Below, one piece after another: positions 22,183 to 29,634 of a DNA stretch of 31,719 bases. The notes under the pieces are model-generated. The model did no database searches, was not told where the DNA came from, and worked only from the letters and a program-made list of their open reading frames with translations. The stretch's first letter is position 1. Every line of letters begins with the position of its first letter. The translations under genes and the position numbers were made by a program. Source of the stretch: Blautia sp. AF19-10LB. Its GTDB lineage: Bacteria; Bacillota; Clostridia; Lachnospirales; Lachnospiraceae. Location of the stretch: the NCBI RefSeq assembly GCF_003461245.1, contig NZ_QTWS01000037.1, forward strand, positions 1 through 31,719, given 5' to 3'.

Positions 22183-24546
22183 ATGACATCATTAAGAGAA
22201 CTGCCGATCGGGAAAACCGCGACGATTCGCTCTGTCGGTGGCGAGGGGGCTTTGCGACAGCACTTTCTGGACATGGGTCTGATTCCGAAGGGTGATGTGA
22301 CCATGGTGAAATATGCACCGATGGGAGACCCGATGGAACTTCGTATCCACAGTTATGAACTGACACTGCGTCTTGCAGATGCGGAAAAGATTGAGATTGA
22401 AAATATCCGTGATGCAAAAGAAACGAAACAGAAGCCAACGCCTTTGCAGAAGAAAGCAGCCGAGGCGATGCCGCATCCGGGACTTGGCGAGGGTGGAAAG
22501 TTCCATGAAAAGAAGGATGAACATCCACTGCCGGATCATGTACCATTGACATTTGCACTGGCGGGAAACCAGAACTGTGGCAAGACGACGCTGTTTAACC
22601 AGCTTACAGGATCAAGCCAGCATGTGGGAAACTTTCCGGGTGTTACGGTAGACCGTAAGGATGGAATGATCCGTGGCAAAAGCAATACACTGGTAACAGA
22701 CCTTCCGGGAATTTATTCCATGTCACCGTATTCCAGCGAAGAGATCGTAACGAGGAATTTTGTCCTGGATGAGCACCCGAAGGGAATCATCAATATCGTT
22801 GATGCTACTAATATAGAAAGAAACCTTTATCTGACCATGCAGCTGATGGAGCTGGATGTGCCGATGGTCCTTGCATTGAACATGATGGACGAGGTGAGAC
22901 AGAATGGAGGCTCTGTTCTGGTTAATCACATGGAGGAAATGCTTGGAATTCCGGTCATACCGATCTCGGCAGCCAAGAACGAGGGTATTGACGAACTGGT
23001 AGAGCATGCGCTTCACGTTGCGAAATACCAGGAGAAACCACGGATCATAGATTTCTGTGATGCAAATGAAGACGGAGGCGCTGTTCATCGATGCCTTCAT
23101 GCAATCATGCATCTGATCGAGGATCATGCACAGGCAGCAGGAATCCCGGTCCGTTTTGCAGCGGCAAAGCTGGCAGAGGGAGATCAGCTGATCATGGACA
23201 GCCTGAAGCTGGATCAGAATGAGAAGGAAACTCTGGAACACATCATAAAGCAGATGGAAAAAGAACGTGGACTCGATCGGGCGGCGGCGATCGCACATAT
23301 GCGGTTTGATTTTATTGAGAGAGTCTGTGATGAAACGGTTGTCAAACCAAAAGAGAGTAAGGAACATCTTCGCAGTATGAAGATCGACCGGATTCTGACC
23401 GGCAAATATACAGCGATCCCGTGTTTCGTGGGAATCATGGGACTTGTGTTTTTCCTGACATTCAGTGTGATCGGAGCATTTCTCCAGAATCTGCTGGATA
23501 TGGGGATCACGGCACTTGGAGGTATGGTGGACCGTTGGATGACGGCAGCGAATGTGAGCGATGTCATTCATTCTCTTGTGATCGATGGTGTGTTTAACGG
23601 AGTGGGAAGTGTCTTGAGTTTCCTTCCTGTTATCGTGACGTTGTTTTTCTTCCTCTCGCTTCTGGAGGACAGTGGATATATGGCGCGGGTTGCGTTTGTG
23701 ATGGACAAACTGCTTCGTAAGATCGGGCTTTCCGGCAGGAGCATCGTTCCGATGCTGGTCGGTTTTGGATGTACCGTACCGGGAGTTATGGCGAGCCGTA
23801 CACTTCCGTCAGAGCGTGACCGTAAAATGACGATCATGCTGACACCGTTTATGAGCTGTTCTGCGAAGCTTCCGATCTATGCATTTTTTACAGTGGCGTT
23901 TTTCCCGGAACATGGAGCGATCGTGATGATCGCACTGTATTTTGGAGGAATCGTGATGGGAATCCTGATGGCACTTCTGATGCGCCGGACACTGTTCAGT
24001 GGAGAGGCGGTTCCGTTTGTTATGGAACTTCCGAACTATCGTATGCCGGGAGCAAAGAATGTCGGACATCTTCTCTGGGATAAGGCAAAAGATTTCCTGC
24101 AGAGAGCATTTACAGTTATTTTCGTCGCAACGCTTGTGATCTGGTTTCTGCAGACATTCAATGCGCATCTCAGCATTGTGGAGGATTCCAAAGACAGCAT
24201 TCTTGCCATGGTGGCAAGTGTAGCGGCACCGATCTTCAGACCGATGGGATTTGGTGACTGGAGGATCTCCACAGCACTGATCACAGGATTTATGGCAAAG
24301 GAAAGTGTTGTTTCCACACTGTCTGTTCTGTTTGGAAATACAGCGACACTGCTTTCCTGTATTACACCGCTCTCAGCAGCAAGCCTTCTGGTGTTCTGTC
24401 TTCTGTATACACCATGTGTGGCAGCGATCGCTTCTATAAAGAGAGAACTTGGTGGCAAATGGGCAGTTGGTGTTGTGATCGGGCAATGCGTGATCGCATG
24501 GCTGGCAGCGTTTGTGGTCTATCTTGTGGGAGGATTTTTCTTCTAA
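22183..24546 (+). CDS. feoB: FeoA-FeoB fusion, ferrous iron transporter
   Basis: This 787-residue protein imports Fe2+. Residues 1-75 form a complete SH3-like FeoA domain (SLRELPIGKTATIRSVGG). After a charged linker (76-118) comes the FeoB G domain: G1 GNQNCGKTT (128-136), G2 GNFPGVTVD (149-157), G3 DLPG (173-176) and G4 NMMD. A helical insertion domain follows, and then the membrane part from ~400 with two Gate repeats, the first containing GFGCTVPGVMASR and the second around YTPCVAAI. FeoA and FeoB are usually separate genes; the fusion is known in several anaerobes. There is no FeoC. The upstream TTGACA (21935-21940) lacks a good -10, so the promoter is uncertain. It is convergent with the ftsW-like gene. 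Confidence 0.94.
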   Translation: MTSLRELPIGKTATIRSVGGEGALRQHFLDMGLIPKGDVTMVKYAPMGDPMELRIHSYELTLRLADAEKIEIENIRDAKETKQKPTPLQKKAAEAMPHPGLGEGGKFHEKKDEHPLPDHVPLTFALAGNQNCGKTTLFNQLTGSSQHVGNFPGVTVDRKDGMIRGKSNTLVTDLPGIYSMSPYSSEEIVTRNFVLDEHPKGIINIVDATNIERNLYLTMQLMELDVPMVLALNMMDEVRQNGGSVLVNHMEEMLGIPVIPISAAKNEGIDELVEHALHVAKYQEKPRIIDFCDANEDGGAVHRCLHAIMHLIEDHAQAAGIPVRFAAAKLAEGDQLIMDSLKLDQNEKETLEHIIKQMEKERGLDRAAAIAHMRFDFIERVCDETVVKPKESKEHLRSMKIDRILTGKYTAIPCFVGIMGLVFFLTFSVIGAFLQNLLDMGITALGGMVDRWMTAANVSDVIHSLVIDGVFNGVGSVLSFLPVIVTLFFFLSLLEDSGYMARVAFVMDKLLRKIGLSGRSIVPMLVGFGCTVPGVMASRTLPSERDRKMTIMLTPFMSCSAKLPIYAFFTVAFFPEHGAIVMIALYFGGIVMGILMALLMRRTLFSGEAVPFVMELPNYRMPGAKNVGHLLWDKAKDFLQRAFTVIFVATLVIWFLQTFNAHLSIVEDSKDSILAMVASVAAPIFRPMGFGDWRISTALITGFMAKESVVSTLSVLFGNTATLLSCITPLSAASLLVFCLLYTPCVAAIASIKRELGGKWAVGVVIGQCVIAWLAAFVVYLVGGFFF

Positions 24547-24579
24547 AAGACATTAGTTGGTTATCTTTACATATAAGAT

Positions 24580-25671
24580 TTATCTGCGGTGATGACTGAC
24601 GTTCAGGGCAAGCCCCATTTCACCGAGAAGGAATACAATGGAAGTTCCTCCGTAACTGATGAAGGGGAGGGTGATCCCTGTGTTGGGGATCGTGTTGGTG
24701 ACAACGGCGATGTTCAGGATGACCTGGATCGCCAGATGTCCCATGATCCCGGCAGAGAGAAGCGCACCGGAAAGGTCTGTACTGTGCATGGAGATCACAC
24801 AGAGCCGCCACAGGAGCAGACCAAAAACAAGGATCAGGAGAATGGCTCCGGTGAGACCGAGTTCTTCGCAGATAATCGAATAGATCATATCATTCTGGGC
24901 TTCGGGTACGAAGCCCAGTTTTTGTATACTGTTACCCAGTCCCCGTCCAAAAAGCCCGCCGCTTCCGATTGCGTAAAGTCCCTGGATCGTCTGGAAGCCT
25001 TTTTCATATTTTTCAGGATCCCGCCAGATCGCAAGGCGCTCCAGACGGTAACTTTCTGCAGCAAGAAAAATGGCGATAAATCCAATGCCTGCACCGCCGA
25101 GAGCGATGAACTGGAGATAATGAGGTGACGATGCAAAAATCAGAATGACACCAATTCCGAGAATGATGATCGCGGTACTTAAGTTGTTGGAACCGACCAG
25201 GCCGACAATGGGAAGCAGGGTAAACATCGTCCGGCACATGAACCAGAATCCGTCCGTCTTTTTGCGGGAGCGATCGATCTGCCAGGTCAGAAAAAGGACA
25301 ACAGCGACTTTGGCAAATTCGGATGGCTGGAAAGAAAGAGGACCGAGATTCAGCCAGCGCCTGGAACCGTTGATCTCCTGTCCAAAGAGAAGCACGGCTG
25401 TTGAAAGAAGCATGGAAAGAAGATATGCTGCAGGGGCGAGCCGGACAAAAAAGTGATAATCTATACTGGAAACAAAATACATAGCACTCAGCCCGAGCGC
25501 AGAGGCAAAGAGCTGTTTTTTGAAGTAATAGGCAGAGTCATGGAAACGGACTCTGCCATTGTATTCGCTGGCACTGAGAAGAATGACAAGACCAAAAACA
25601 GTCAGGAGGATCACCAGGGTTAGCATGGTCATATCCATCCGGGAAGAAGCTTTTTGTTTGTCCCTTGGCAT
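24580..25671 (-). CDS. FtsW/RodA/SpoVE-family SEDS protein
   Basis: This 363-residue polytopic membrane protein has about ten helices. SEDS landmarks are INGSRRWLNLGPLSFQPSEFAK-type residues near 100-120, the loop with PEAQNDMIYSIICEELG, and the C-terminal GITLPFISYGGTS. Such proteins are peptidoglycan glycosyltransferases that pair with a class B PBP during division, elongation or spore cortex synthesis. Which of FtsW, RodA or SpoVE it is cannot be decided; no PBP, mur or mre gene is adjacent. GGAG lies 6 nt before the ATG. It is divergent from the MerR gene and convergent with feoAB, with a 33-nt gap and no clear terminator. Confidence 0.9.
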   Translation of the reverse strand: MPRDKQKASSRMDMTMLTLVILLTVFGLVILLSASEYNGRVRFHDSAYYFKKQLFASALGLSAMYFVSSIDYHFFVRLAPAAYLLSMLLSTAVLLFGQEINGSRRWLNLGPLSFQPSEFAKVAVVLFLTWQIDRSRKKTDGFWFMCRTMFTLLPIVGLVGSNNLSTAIIILGIGVILIFASSPHYLQFIALGGAGIGFIAIFLAAESYRLERLAIWRDPEKYEKGFQTIQGLYAIGSGGLFGRGLGNSIQKLGFVPEAQNDMIYSIICEELGLTGAILLILVFGLLLWRLCVISMHSTDLSGALLSAGIMGHLAIQVILNIAVVTNTIPNTGITLPFISYGGTSIVFLLGEMGLALNVSHHRR

Positions 25672-25773
25672 GACAGACTCCGAAAAGGCTTTTATCTAAA
25701 GATATAAAGAAAACAGGAAAAATATACCTTAGGGATTGTACGAAAGAGAGGCTTTTTATATTCTGCGAGGGGA

Positions 25774-25802
25774 TTGACATGGTATGAGACGCGGTATATC
25801 AT
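25774..25802 (+). promoter_or_regulatory. Promoter of the MerR-family gene
   Basis: TTGACA (25774-25779), a 17-bp spacer and TATCAT (25797-25802) form a near-consensus sigma-A promoter. Transcription from about 25809 rules out starts before that point and supports the ATG at 25853. Confidence 0.75.
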
Positions 25803-25852
25803 GTGCAAAAAGGGTAACAACAGTAAGAAAAAATCTGAAAACGAGGGACATT

Positions 25853-26674
25853 ATGCAGGATAAAAAACTGCTCCAGATCGGAGAGGTGGCAAAAATTTTT
25901 CATGTCAGCATGGGGACTTTACGCCATTATGAGCAGGAAGGACTTCTGGAACCGGAGTATGTGGATGAAAAAACAGGCTATCGTTATTATGGAGTCCGTC
26001 AGCTTGAAGTGCTGAATACGATCCGTTATCTGCGGGTGCTGGATCTGCCGCTTTCGGAGATCGCGGAGTTTCTACATGACAGAGACACACAGGTGATGGA
26101 GGAGAAGTTGGTCCGGCAGAAAGAGATCATCGAGAAAAAAAGACAGGAGTTGGATATCATTGCAGGGAAGATCGACCACCGCCTGGAACAGCTTCGGGAT
26201 GCGGTGAGTTCAGAACTGGATCAGATAAAAATGGTCTGTACACCGAAATGCAGGATCGCATGGATGAAAGATTCCCTGAAGCCGGAATCGTATCTTGATC
26301 TGGAAACTGCCATCCGCCGTCTGCAGAAAGGGCAGAAGGAGCCGCTGGCATTCTTGGGCAAAGTTGGCGTGGGGATTTCAGAAGAAAAAATAAAGAAGGA
26401 CGATTTTCAAAGTTATGACCTTGTTTTTCTGAGACTTGATGAGGAAGATATTTACGAAGGAAAAACGGAGATTTTTCCAGAACAGAAATGCGTATCGATC
26501 CGTTTCTGCGGAGGGCACAATGCGGCACCGCAGTATTACAGGAAACTTCTGGAGTACATACGGGAACGGGGCCTTAAGATCGCCGGATTTTCCAGGGAGA
26601 TCACGCTGATCGATTATGGAATGACGAATGATACGGACAAGTTTGTGACGGAGATCAGGATTCCGGTTGTGTGA
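25853..26674 (+). CDS. MerR-family regulator with GyrI-like effector domain
   Basis: This 273-residue transcription factor has an N-terminal winged HTH (residues ~6-75; LLQIGEVAKIFHVSMGTLRHY, then TGYRYYGVRQL). A long coiled-coil dimerisation helix (~85-130) follows, and then a C-terminal domain (~130-273) like the BmrR/GyrI ligand-binding fold. Such proteins activate efflux or detoxification genes on binding hydrophobic compounds. The start at 25853 follows GAGGG and the mapped promoter; a longer frame exists upstream but precedes the transcription start. The downstream alkylation-repair and aldo-keto reductase genes could be targets; a MerR-style promoter is seen before the latter. Confidence 0.88.
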   Translation: MQDKKLLQIGEVAKIFHVSMGTLRHYEQEGLLEPEYVDEKTGYRYYGVRQLEVLNTIRYLRVLDLPLSEIAEFLHDRDTQVMEEKLVRQKEIIEKKRQELDIIAGKIDHRLEQLRDAVSSELDQIKMVCTPKCRIAWMKDSLKPESYLDLETAIRRLQKGQKEPLAFLGKVGVGISEEKIKKDDFQSYDLVFLRLDEEDIYEGKTEIFPEQKCVSIRFCGGHNAAPQYYRKLLEYIRERGLKIAGFSREITLIDYGMTNDTDKFVTEIRIPVV

Positions 26675-26718
26675 GAGAGGAATACAGATAAAAATACAGA
26701 ATTTGGGGAGACAGTGAA

Positions 26719-27402
26719 ATGCTGGATATTGAGAAATTAGAGGAACAGTTATTTGAAATGCAGGATTTGAAGTACAGGGATTTCCACAGTAAACTTCTGC
26801 CGGGGATCGATAAGGAAACCCTGATAGGGATCCGTACACCGATGCTGCGTAAATTTGCCAAAGAATTTGCAAAGACACCGGAGGCAGAAGAATTTCTGCA
26901 GGTCCTTCCACACCGATATTATGAAGAAAATAACATGCATATGATGATCGTGACAGGGATCAAAGATTACGAAACCTGTCTTGCCGAAGTGAAGAAGTTT
27001 CTTCCATATATAAATAACTGGGCGACCTGTGACCTGCCAGCACCGAAATGTTTTGCGAAGCACAGAGAAGAACTTCTGCCGGAGATCAGAAGCTGGATCG
27101 CCTCCGGTGAAACTTATACGATCCGTTATGGGATCGGTCTGCTGATGAGTTTTTATCTGGACGAGGCTTTTGAACCGGAATACCTGGAACTTGCAGCAGG
27201 AGTCCGTTCGGAAGAATATTATGTAAACATGATGATCGCCTGGTATCTTGCCACAGCTCTGGCAAAACAATGGGAAGCGACCATTCCCTATCTGGAAGAA
27301 CGGCGTCTCCCGGAATGGGTACACAGGAAGACAATCCAGAAAGCCGTCGAAAGCTACCGGATAACACCGGAACAGAAGGTATATCTGAAGAGCCTGAGAT
27401 GA
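26719..27402 (+). CDS. AlkD-like DNA alkylation repair protein
   Basis: This 227-residue all-helical HEAT-like repeat protein belongs to the DNA alkylation repair (AlkD/AlkC) family. Family traits visible are GIRTPMLRKFAKEF (37-50), the NNWATCDLPAPK segment near 97-108 (usually NWDxCD, with the Asp/Trp region lining the DNA cavity) and HRKTIQKAVESYR near the end. AlkD removes bulky or charged N3/N7-alkyl purines. Many clostridial homologues are untested, so glycosylase activity is an inference. It lies 44 nt after the MerR gene and is probably cotranscribed. AKR transcription starts separately downstream. Confidence 0.85.
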   Translation: MLDIEKLEEQLFEMQDLKYRDFHSKLLPGIDKETLIGIRTPMLRKFAKEFAKTPEAEEFLQVLPHRYYEENNMHMMIVTGIKDYETCLAEVKKFLPYINNWATCDLPAPKCFAKHREELLPEIRSWIASGETYTIRYGIGLLMSFYLDEAFEPEYLELAAGVRSEEYYVNMMIAWYLATALAKQWEATIPYLEERRLPEWVHRKTIQKAVESYRITPEQKVYLKSLR

Positions 27403-27427
27403 ATCATGTGAATCGAGTGAAAACTTC

Positions 27428-27456
27428 TTGACTTCAAGTGTACTTGAAGTGATAAT
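27428..27456 (+). promoter_or_regulatory. MerR-type promoter with dyad in the spacer
   Basis: TTGACT (-35, 27428-27433) and GATAAT (-10, 27451-27456) flank a perfect dyad, ACTTCAAGT-GT-ACTTGAAGT (27431-27450). A dyad filling the -35/-10 spacer is the classic MerR-activator layout. It drives the aldo-keto reductase gene. The MerR protein encoded 0.8 kb upstream is a candidate regulator, but others are possible. Confidence 0.7.
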
Positions 27457-27504
27457 CTTCTATAAAAGCAATAAAATATATGCGCATATTGGGAGGTAAA
27501 AATC

Positions 27505-28497
27505 ATGTACACTGCATCAAAAGACAGATATACAACTATGGAATACAGTCACTGCGGGAACAGTGGGCTGATGCTGCCGAAGGTGTCACTGGGGTTGTGG
27601 CATAATTTTGGGGATACTGCGAATTTCGAAAATATGAAGCAGCTTTGTTTTACAGCATTTGATAATGGGATCACACAGTTTGATCTGGCGAATAATTATG
27701 GACCGGAGCCGGGAAGTGCGGAGAAGAATTTTGGCAAGATCCTTAAGGAAGACCTGGGAATTTACCGTGATGAGCTGATCATTACGACAAAAGCCGGTTA
27801 TGAAATGTGGGATGGCCCTTACGGAAACTGGGGGAGCCGCAAGTATCTTCTTGCGAGCCTGGACCAGAGCCTGAAACGTATGGGACTGGAATATGTGGAT
27901 ATTTTTTATCATCACAGAATGGATCCGGATACCCCGCTGGAGGAAACAATGGGAGCACTGGCAAGTGCTGTTCAGAGCGGTAAGGCACTTTATGTCGGAC
28001 TTTCCAACTACGATGGCAAAACACTCAGTGAGGCGGTTGCCATCCTCAAAGACCTGCGCTGCCCGTTTGTGATCAACCAGAACCGTTATTCTATCTTTGA
28101 CAGAACGGTAGAAAAGAACGGACTTAAGAAAACAACCGGCATCCTCAAGAAAGGACTCATCACATTCAGCCCGCTTGCGCAGGGACAGCTCACTGACCGT
28201 TATCTGAATGGCATTCCGGAAGACAGCCGTATCCGTACAGACGGAAGATTCCTTAAGGAAAGCGCTCTTGACGAACACAGACTTGATCAGATCCGTAAGT
28301 TGAACGATCTGGCAGCACAGCGTGGCGAGAAACTTGCAGACATGGCTCTTGGATGGCTCCTTCAGCAGAAGGAAGTGACCAGTGTACTGATCGGTGCATC
28401 CAAACCGCAGCAGATCCTTGACAATGTAAAAGCGATCAGCTGTGCACCATTTACGAAAGAAGAACTGAAGCTGATCGATGAGATCTCACTGAATTAA
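27505..28497 (+). CDS. Aldo-keto reductase, YghZ/Gpr-like
   Basis: This 330-residue NADPH-dependent aldehyde reductase resembles E. coli YghZ (L-glyceraldehyde 3-phosphate reductase, which also reduces methylglyoxal) along most of its length. Examples are SLGLWHNFG, FDLANNYGPEPGSAEKNFG, GSRKYLLASLDQSLKRMGLE and LNGIPEDSR. The catalytic tetrad is Asp60, Tyr65, Lys96 and His137. A role in aldehyde detoxification fits its MerR-type promoter. The RBS GGGAGG lies 8 nt before the ATG. A long hairpin terminator follows. Confidence 0.9.
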   Translation: MYTASKDRYTTMEYSHCGNSGLMLPKVSLGLWHNFGDTANFENMKQLCFTAFDNGITQFDLANNYGPEPGSAEKNFGKILKEDLGIYRDELIITTKAGYEMWDGPYGNWGSRKYLLASLDQSLKRMGLEYVDIFYHHRMDPDTPLEETMGALASAVQSGKALYVGLSNYDGKTLSEAVAILKDLRCPFVINQNRYSIFDRTVEKNGLKKTTGILKKGLITFSPLAQGQLTDRYLNGIPEDSRIRTDGRFLKESALDEHRLDQIRKLNDLAAQRGEKLADMALGWLLQQKEVTSVLIGASKPQQILDNVKAISCAPFTKEELKLIDEISLN

Positions 28498-28519
28498 AAG
28501 AATAAGGAATGTTTACAAG

Positions 28520-28566
28520 AATCCCCCGCATACACTATAAAAACAGTGTCTTCGGGGGATTTTCCT
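28520..28566 (+). terminator. Intrinsic terminator of the aldo-keto reductase gene
   Basis: AATCCCCCG (28520-28528) pairs with CGGGGGATT (28553-28561). An inner ACACT/AGTGT stem extends the hairpin, and TTTCC follows. It ends only a few bases before the SpoIIID-like fragment. Confidence 0.75.
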
Positions 28567-28710
28567 TTGAAAGATTATATTGAAGAGCGGGCAGTGGAAG
28601 TAGCATGTTACATAATTGAGACCAGGGCAACGGTGCGGCAGGCGGCGAAAAAATTTGGGATAAGCAAGAGTACGGTGCATATGGAAGTAACAATATAGAA
28701 CGGTTCGTTT
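28567..28710 (+). pseudogene. Truncated spoIIID-like fragment
   Basis: From a TTG at 28567 the frame reads KDYIEERAVEVACYII and then ATVRQAAKKFGISKSTVH, the N-terminus and HTH of the sporulation regulator SpoIIID (normally ~80-90 residues). After 43 codons it stops at TAG 28696-28698. Skipping the five bases ATATA at 28693-28697 would continue VTERF, matching the expected VTERL, so a small insertion broke the frame. Homology ends near 28710; the basic C-terminal region (RHIRGG) is absent. No ribosome site precedes it, since the AKR terminator abuts it. It is probably a relic split by the rearrangement that brought in TnpV. A functional spoIIID should exist elsewhere. Confidence 0.75.
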
Positions 28711-28747
28711 GGGTAATAGAATAAGAAAAACCAAGGAGGAACGAACC
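28702..28747 (+). promoter_or_regulatory. Inverted repeat flanking the TnpV ribosome site
   Basis: GGTTCGTT (28702-28709) can pair with AACGAACC (28740-28747), which occupies all 8 nt between AAGGAGG and the ATG. If formed in mRNA, the stem would hold the start region closed. The loop is 30 nt. Confidence 0.4.
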
Positions 28748-29125
28748 ATGAAGGATTTGAAAACAAGAATTACGGAGAATGGCATTGATTATGTACTTGT
28801 CGGGGATTATTATATCCCAGACTTGAAGCTGCCGGAGGAAAAGCGATCTATCGGTAAGTGGGGACGAATGCACAGGGAGTATCTGAAAAAGCAGTGCTAC
28901 GGTAGATATTCCAGTTTACTGCTGACCGGAAAACTTTGGAGCTATCTGGAGGATTTGGACGAACAAGCGGAGGAACGGTTTACGTGTATTGTTGATCAGA
29001 TGAAAGCGGCTGAGGGAGTGACGGAGGAATTGAAGCGGAAAGATGCTATGCTTTGGGTACAACGGTGTAATAATATTAGAAACAGAGCAGAAGAAATTGT
29101 ACTGAACGAAATGGTTTATATTTAG
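28748..29125 (+). CDS. tnpV: TnpV, transposon-encoded protein
   Basis: This 125-residue protein matches the TnpV family found on Tn4451-like and other clostridial mobile elements. Family landmarks are VLVGDYYIPDLKLPEEKR, IGKWGRMHREYLKK, QMKAAEGVTEELK and RNRAEEIVLNEMVY. Its biochemical role is unknown. The start at 28748 is behind AAGGAGG; an in-frame ATG 13 codons upstream has no ribosome site. No large resolvase or transposase is visible next to it, so this is either an isolated fragment of a mobile element or the edge of one. A terminator follows. Confidence 0.85.
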   Translation: MKDLKTRITENGIDYVLVGDYYIPDLKLPEEKRSIGKWGRMHREYLKKQCYGRYSSLLLTGKLWSYLEDLDEQAEERFTCIVDQMKAAEGVTEELKRKDAMLWVQRCNNIRNRAEEIVLNEMVYI

Positions 29126-29133
29126 TATGGAGC

Positions 29134-29165
29134 AGTCAGCCGAAAGGCTGGCTGTTTTTCTTTTC
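29134..29165 (+). terminator. Intrinsic terminator after tnpV
   Basis: AGTCAGCC (29134-29141) pairs with GGCTGGCT (29146-29153), with one mismatch and a GAAA tetraloop. It is followed by GTTTTTCTTTT. Confidence 0.85.
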
Positions 29166-29182
29166 CTAGCGACAGAAAATGA

Positions 29183-29238
29183 TTGACAATGTTATAAGAC
29201 TGTGGTAGTCTGAAAACAAGAACAGACTACTGTAGTCT
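29183..29238 (+). promoter_or_regulatory. Promoter and two BlaI-type operators
   Basis: TTGACA (29183-29188), a 17-bp spacer and TAGTCT (29206-29211, preceded by TGG) form the promoter. Two dyads overlap or follow it: AGACT-GTGGT-AGTCT (29197-29211) covers the -10, and AGACTAC-T-GTAGTCT (29224-29238) covers the start of transcription. The ACTAC/GTAGT core is that of BlaI/MecI operators. The dyad centres are 27 bp apart, and autorepression by the next gene is expected. Confidence 0.75.
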
Positions 29239-29255
29239 TATAGGAGGCGAAACAA

Positions 29256-29624
29256 GTGACAGAGGAAAATATCAAACTTTTTGATTCGGAATTAAAGGTA
29301 ATGGATGTTCTGTGGAAGGATGGTGACGTGCCAGCGAAATATGTTGCAGATACTTTAAACAGAGAAGTAGGCTGGAATAAAAACACAACGTATACATTGA
29401 TTAAGCGGTGTATCAATAAAGGCGCGATTGAACGAACGGAACCGGGATTTATGTGCCATGCGCTTATAGCAAAAGAACAGGTACAGGATCTGGAAACAGA
29501 TGAACTTATTGATAAGATATATGATGGATCTGTTGACAAGTTGTTTGCGGCACTTCTTGGCAGAAAAAAACTTTCTATGGAGCAGATTAAGAACCTGAAG
29601 CAGATCGTCAGTGAATTGGAATGA
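29256..29624 (+). CDS. BlaI/MecI/CopY-family repressor
   Basis: This 122-residue winged-helix repressor has a DNA-binding half (residues 5-75: LFDSELKVMDVLWKDGDVPA, then NTTYTLIKRCINKGAIER) and a C-terminal dimerisation half (80-122) in which the partner protease normally cleaves. It starts with GUG behind AGGAGG. Two dyad operators lie in its promoter. The last codons overlap the reading frame of the next gene by none; the spacing is 10 nt. As in bla/mec systems, cleavage by the adjacent M56 protease should derepress the pair. No beta-lactamase gene is visible in the window, so the regulated output is unknown. Confidence 0.9.
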   Translation: MTEENIKLFDSELKVMDVLWKDGDVPAKYVADTLNREVGWNKNTTYTLIKRCINKGAIERTEPGFMCHALIAKEQVQDLETDELIDKIYDGSVDKLFAALLGRKKLSMEQIKNLKQIVSELE

Positions 29625-29634
29625 GGTGATGTAT

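Noticed and set aside
22723..23571. 282-codon minus-strand frame inside feoB
   Set aside because: Antisense shadow of the G domain and first membrane helices of FeoB.
25784..25852. Longer N-terminus of the MerR protein starting at 25784
   Set aside because: The near-consensus promoter (TTGACA-17-TATCAT) lies over this start, so the mRNA begins after it. The 23 extra residues do not look like MerR sequence.
29611..29634. Longer N-terminus of the BlaR1-like protein from the GTG at 29611
   Set aside because: It would overlap the end of the BlaI gene. GAGGTG is correctly spaced for the ATG at 29635, where the first membrane helix begins at once.
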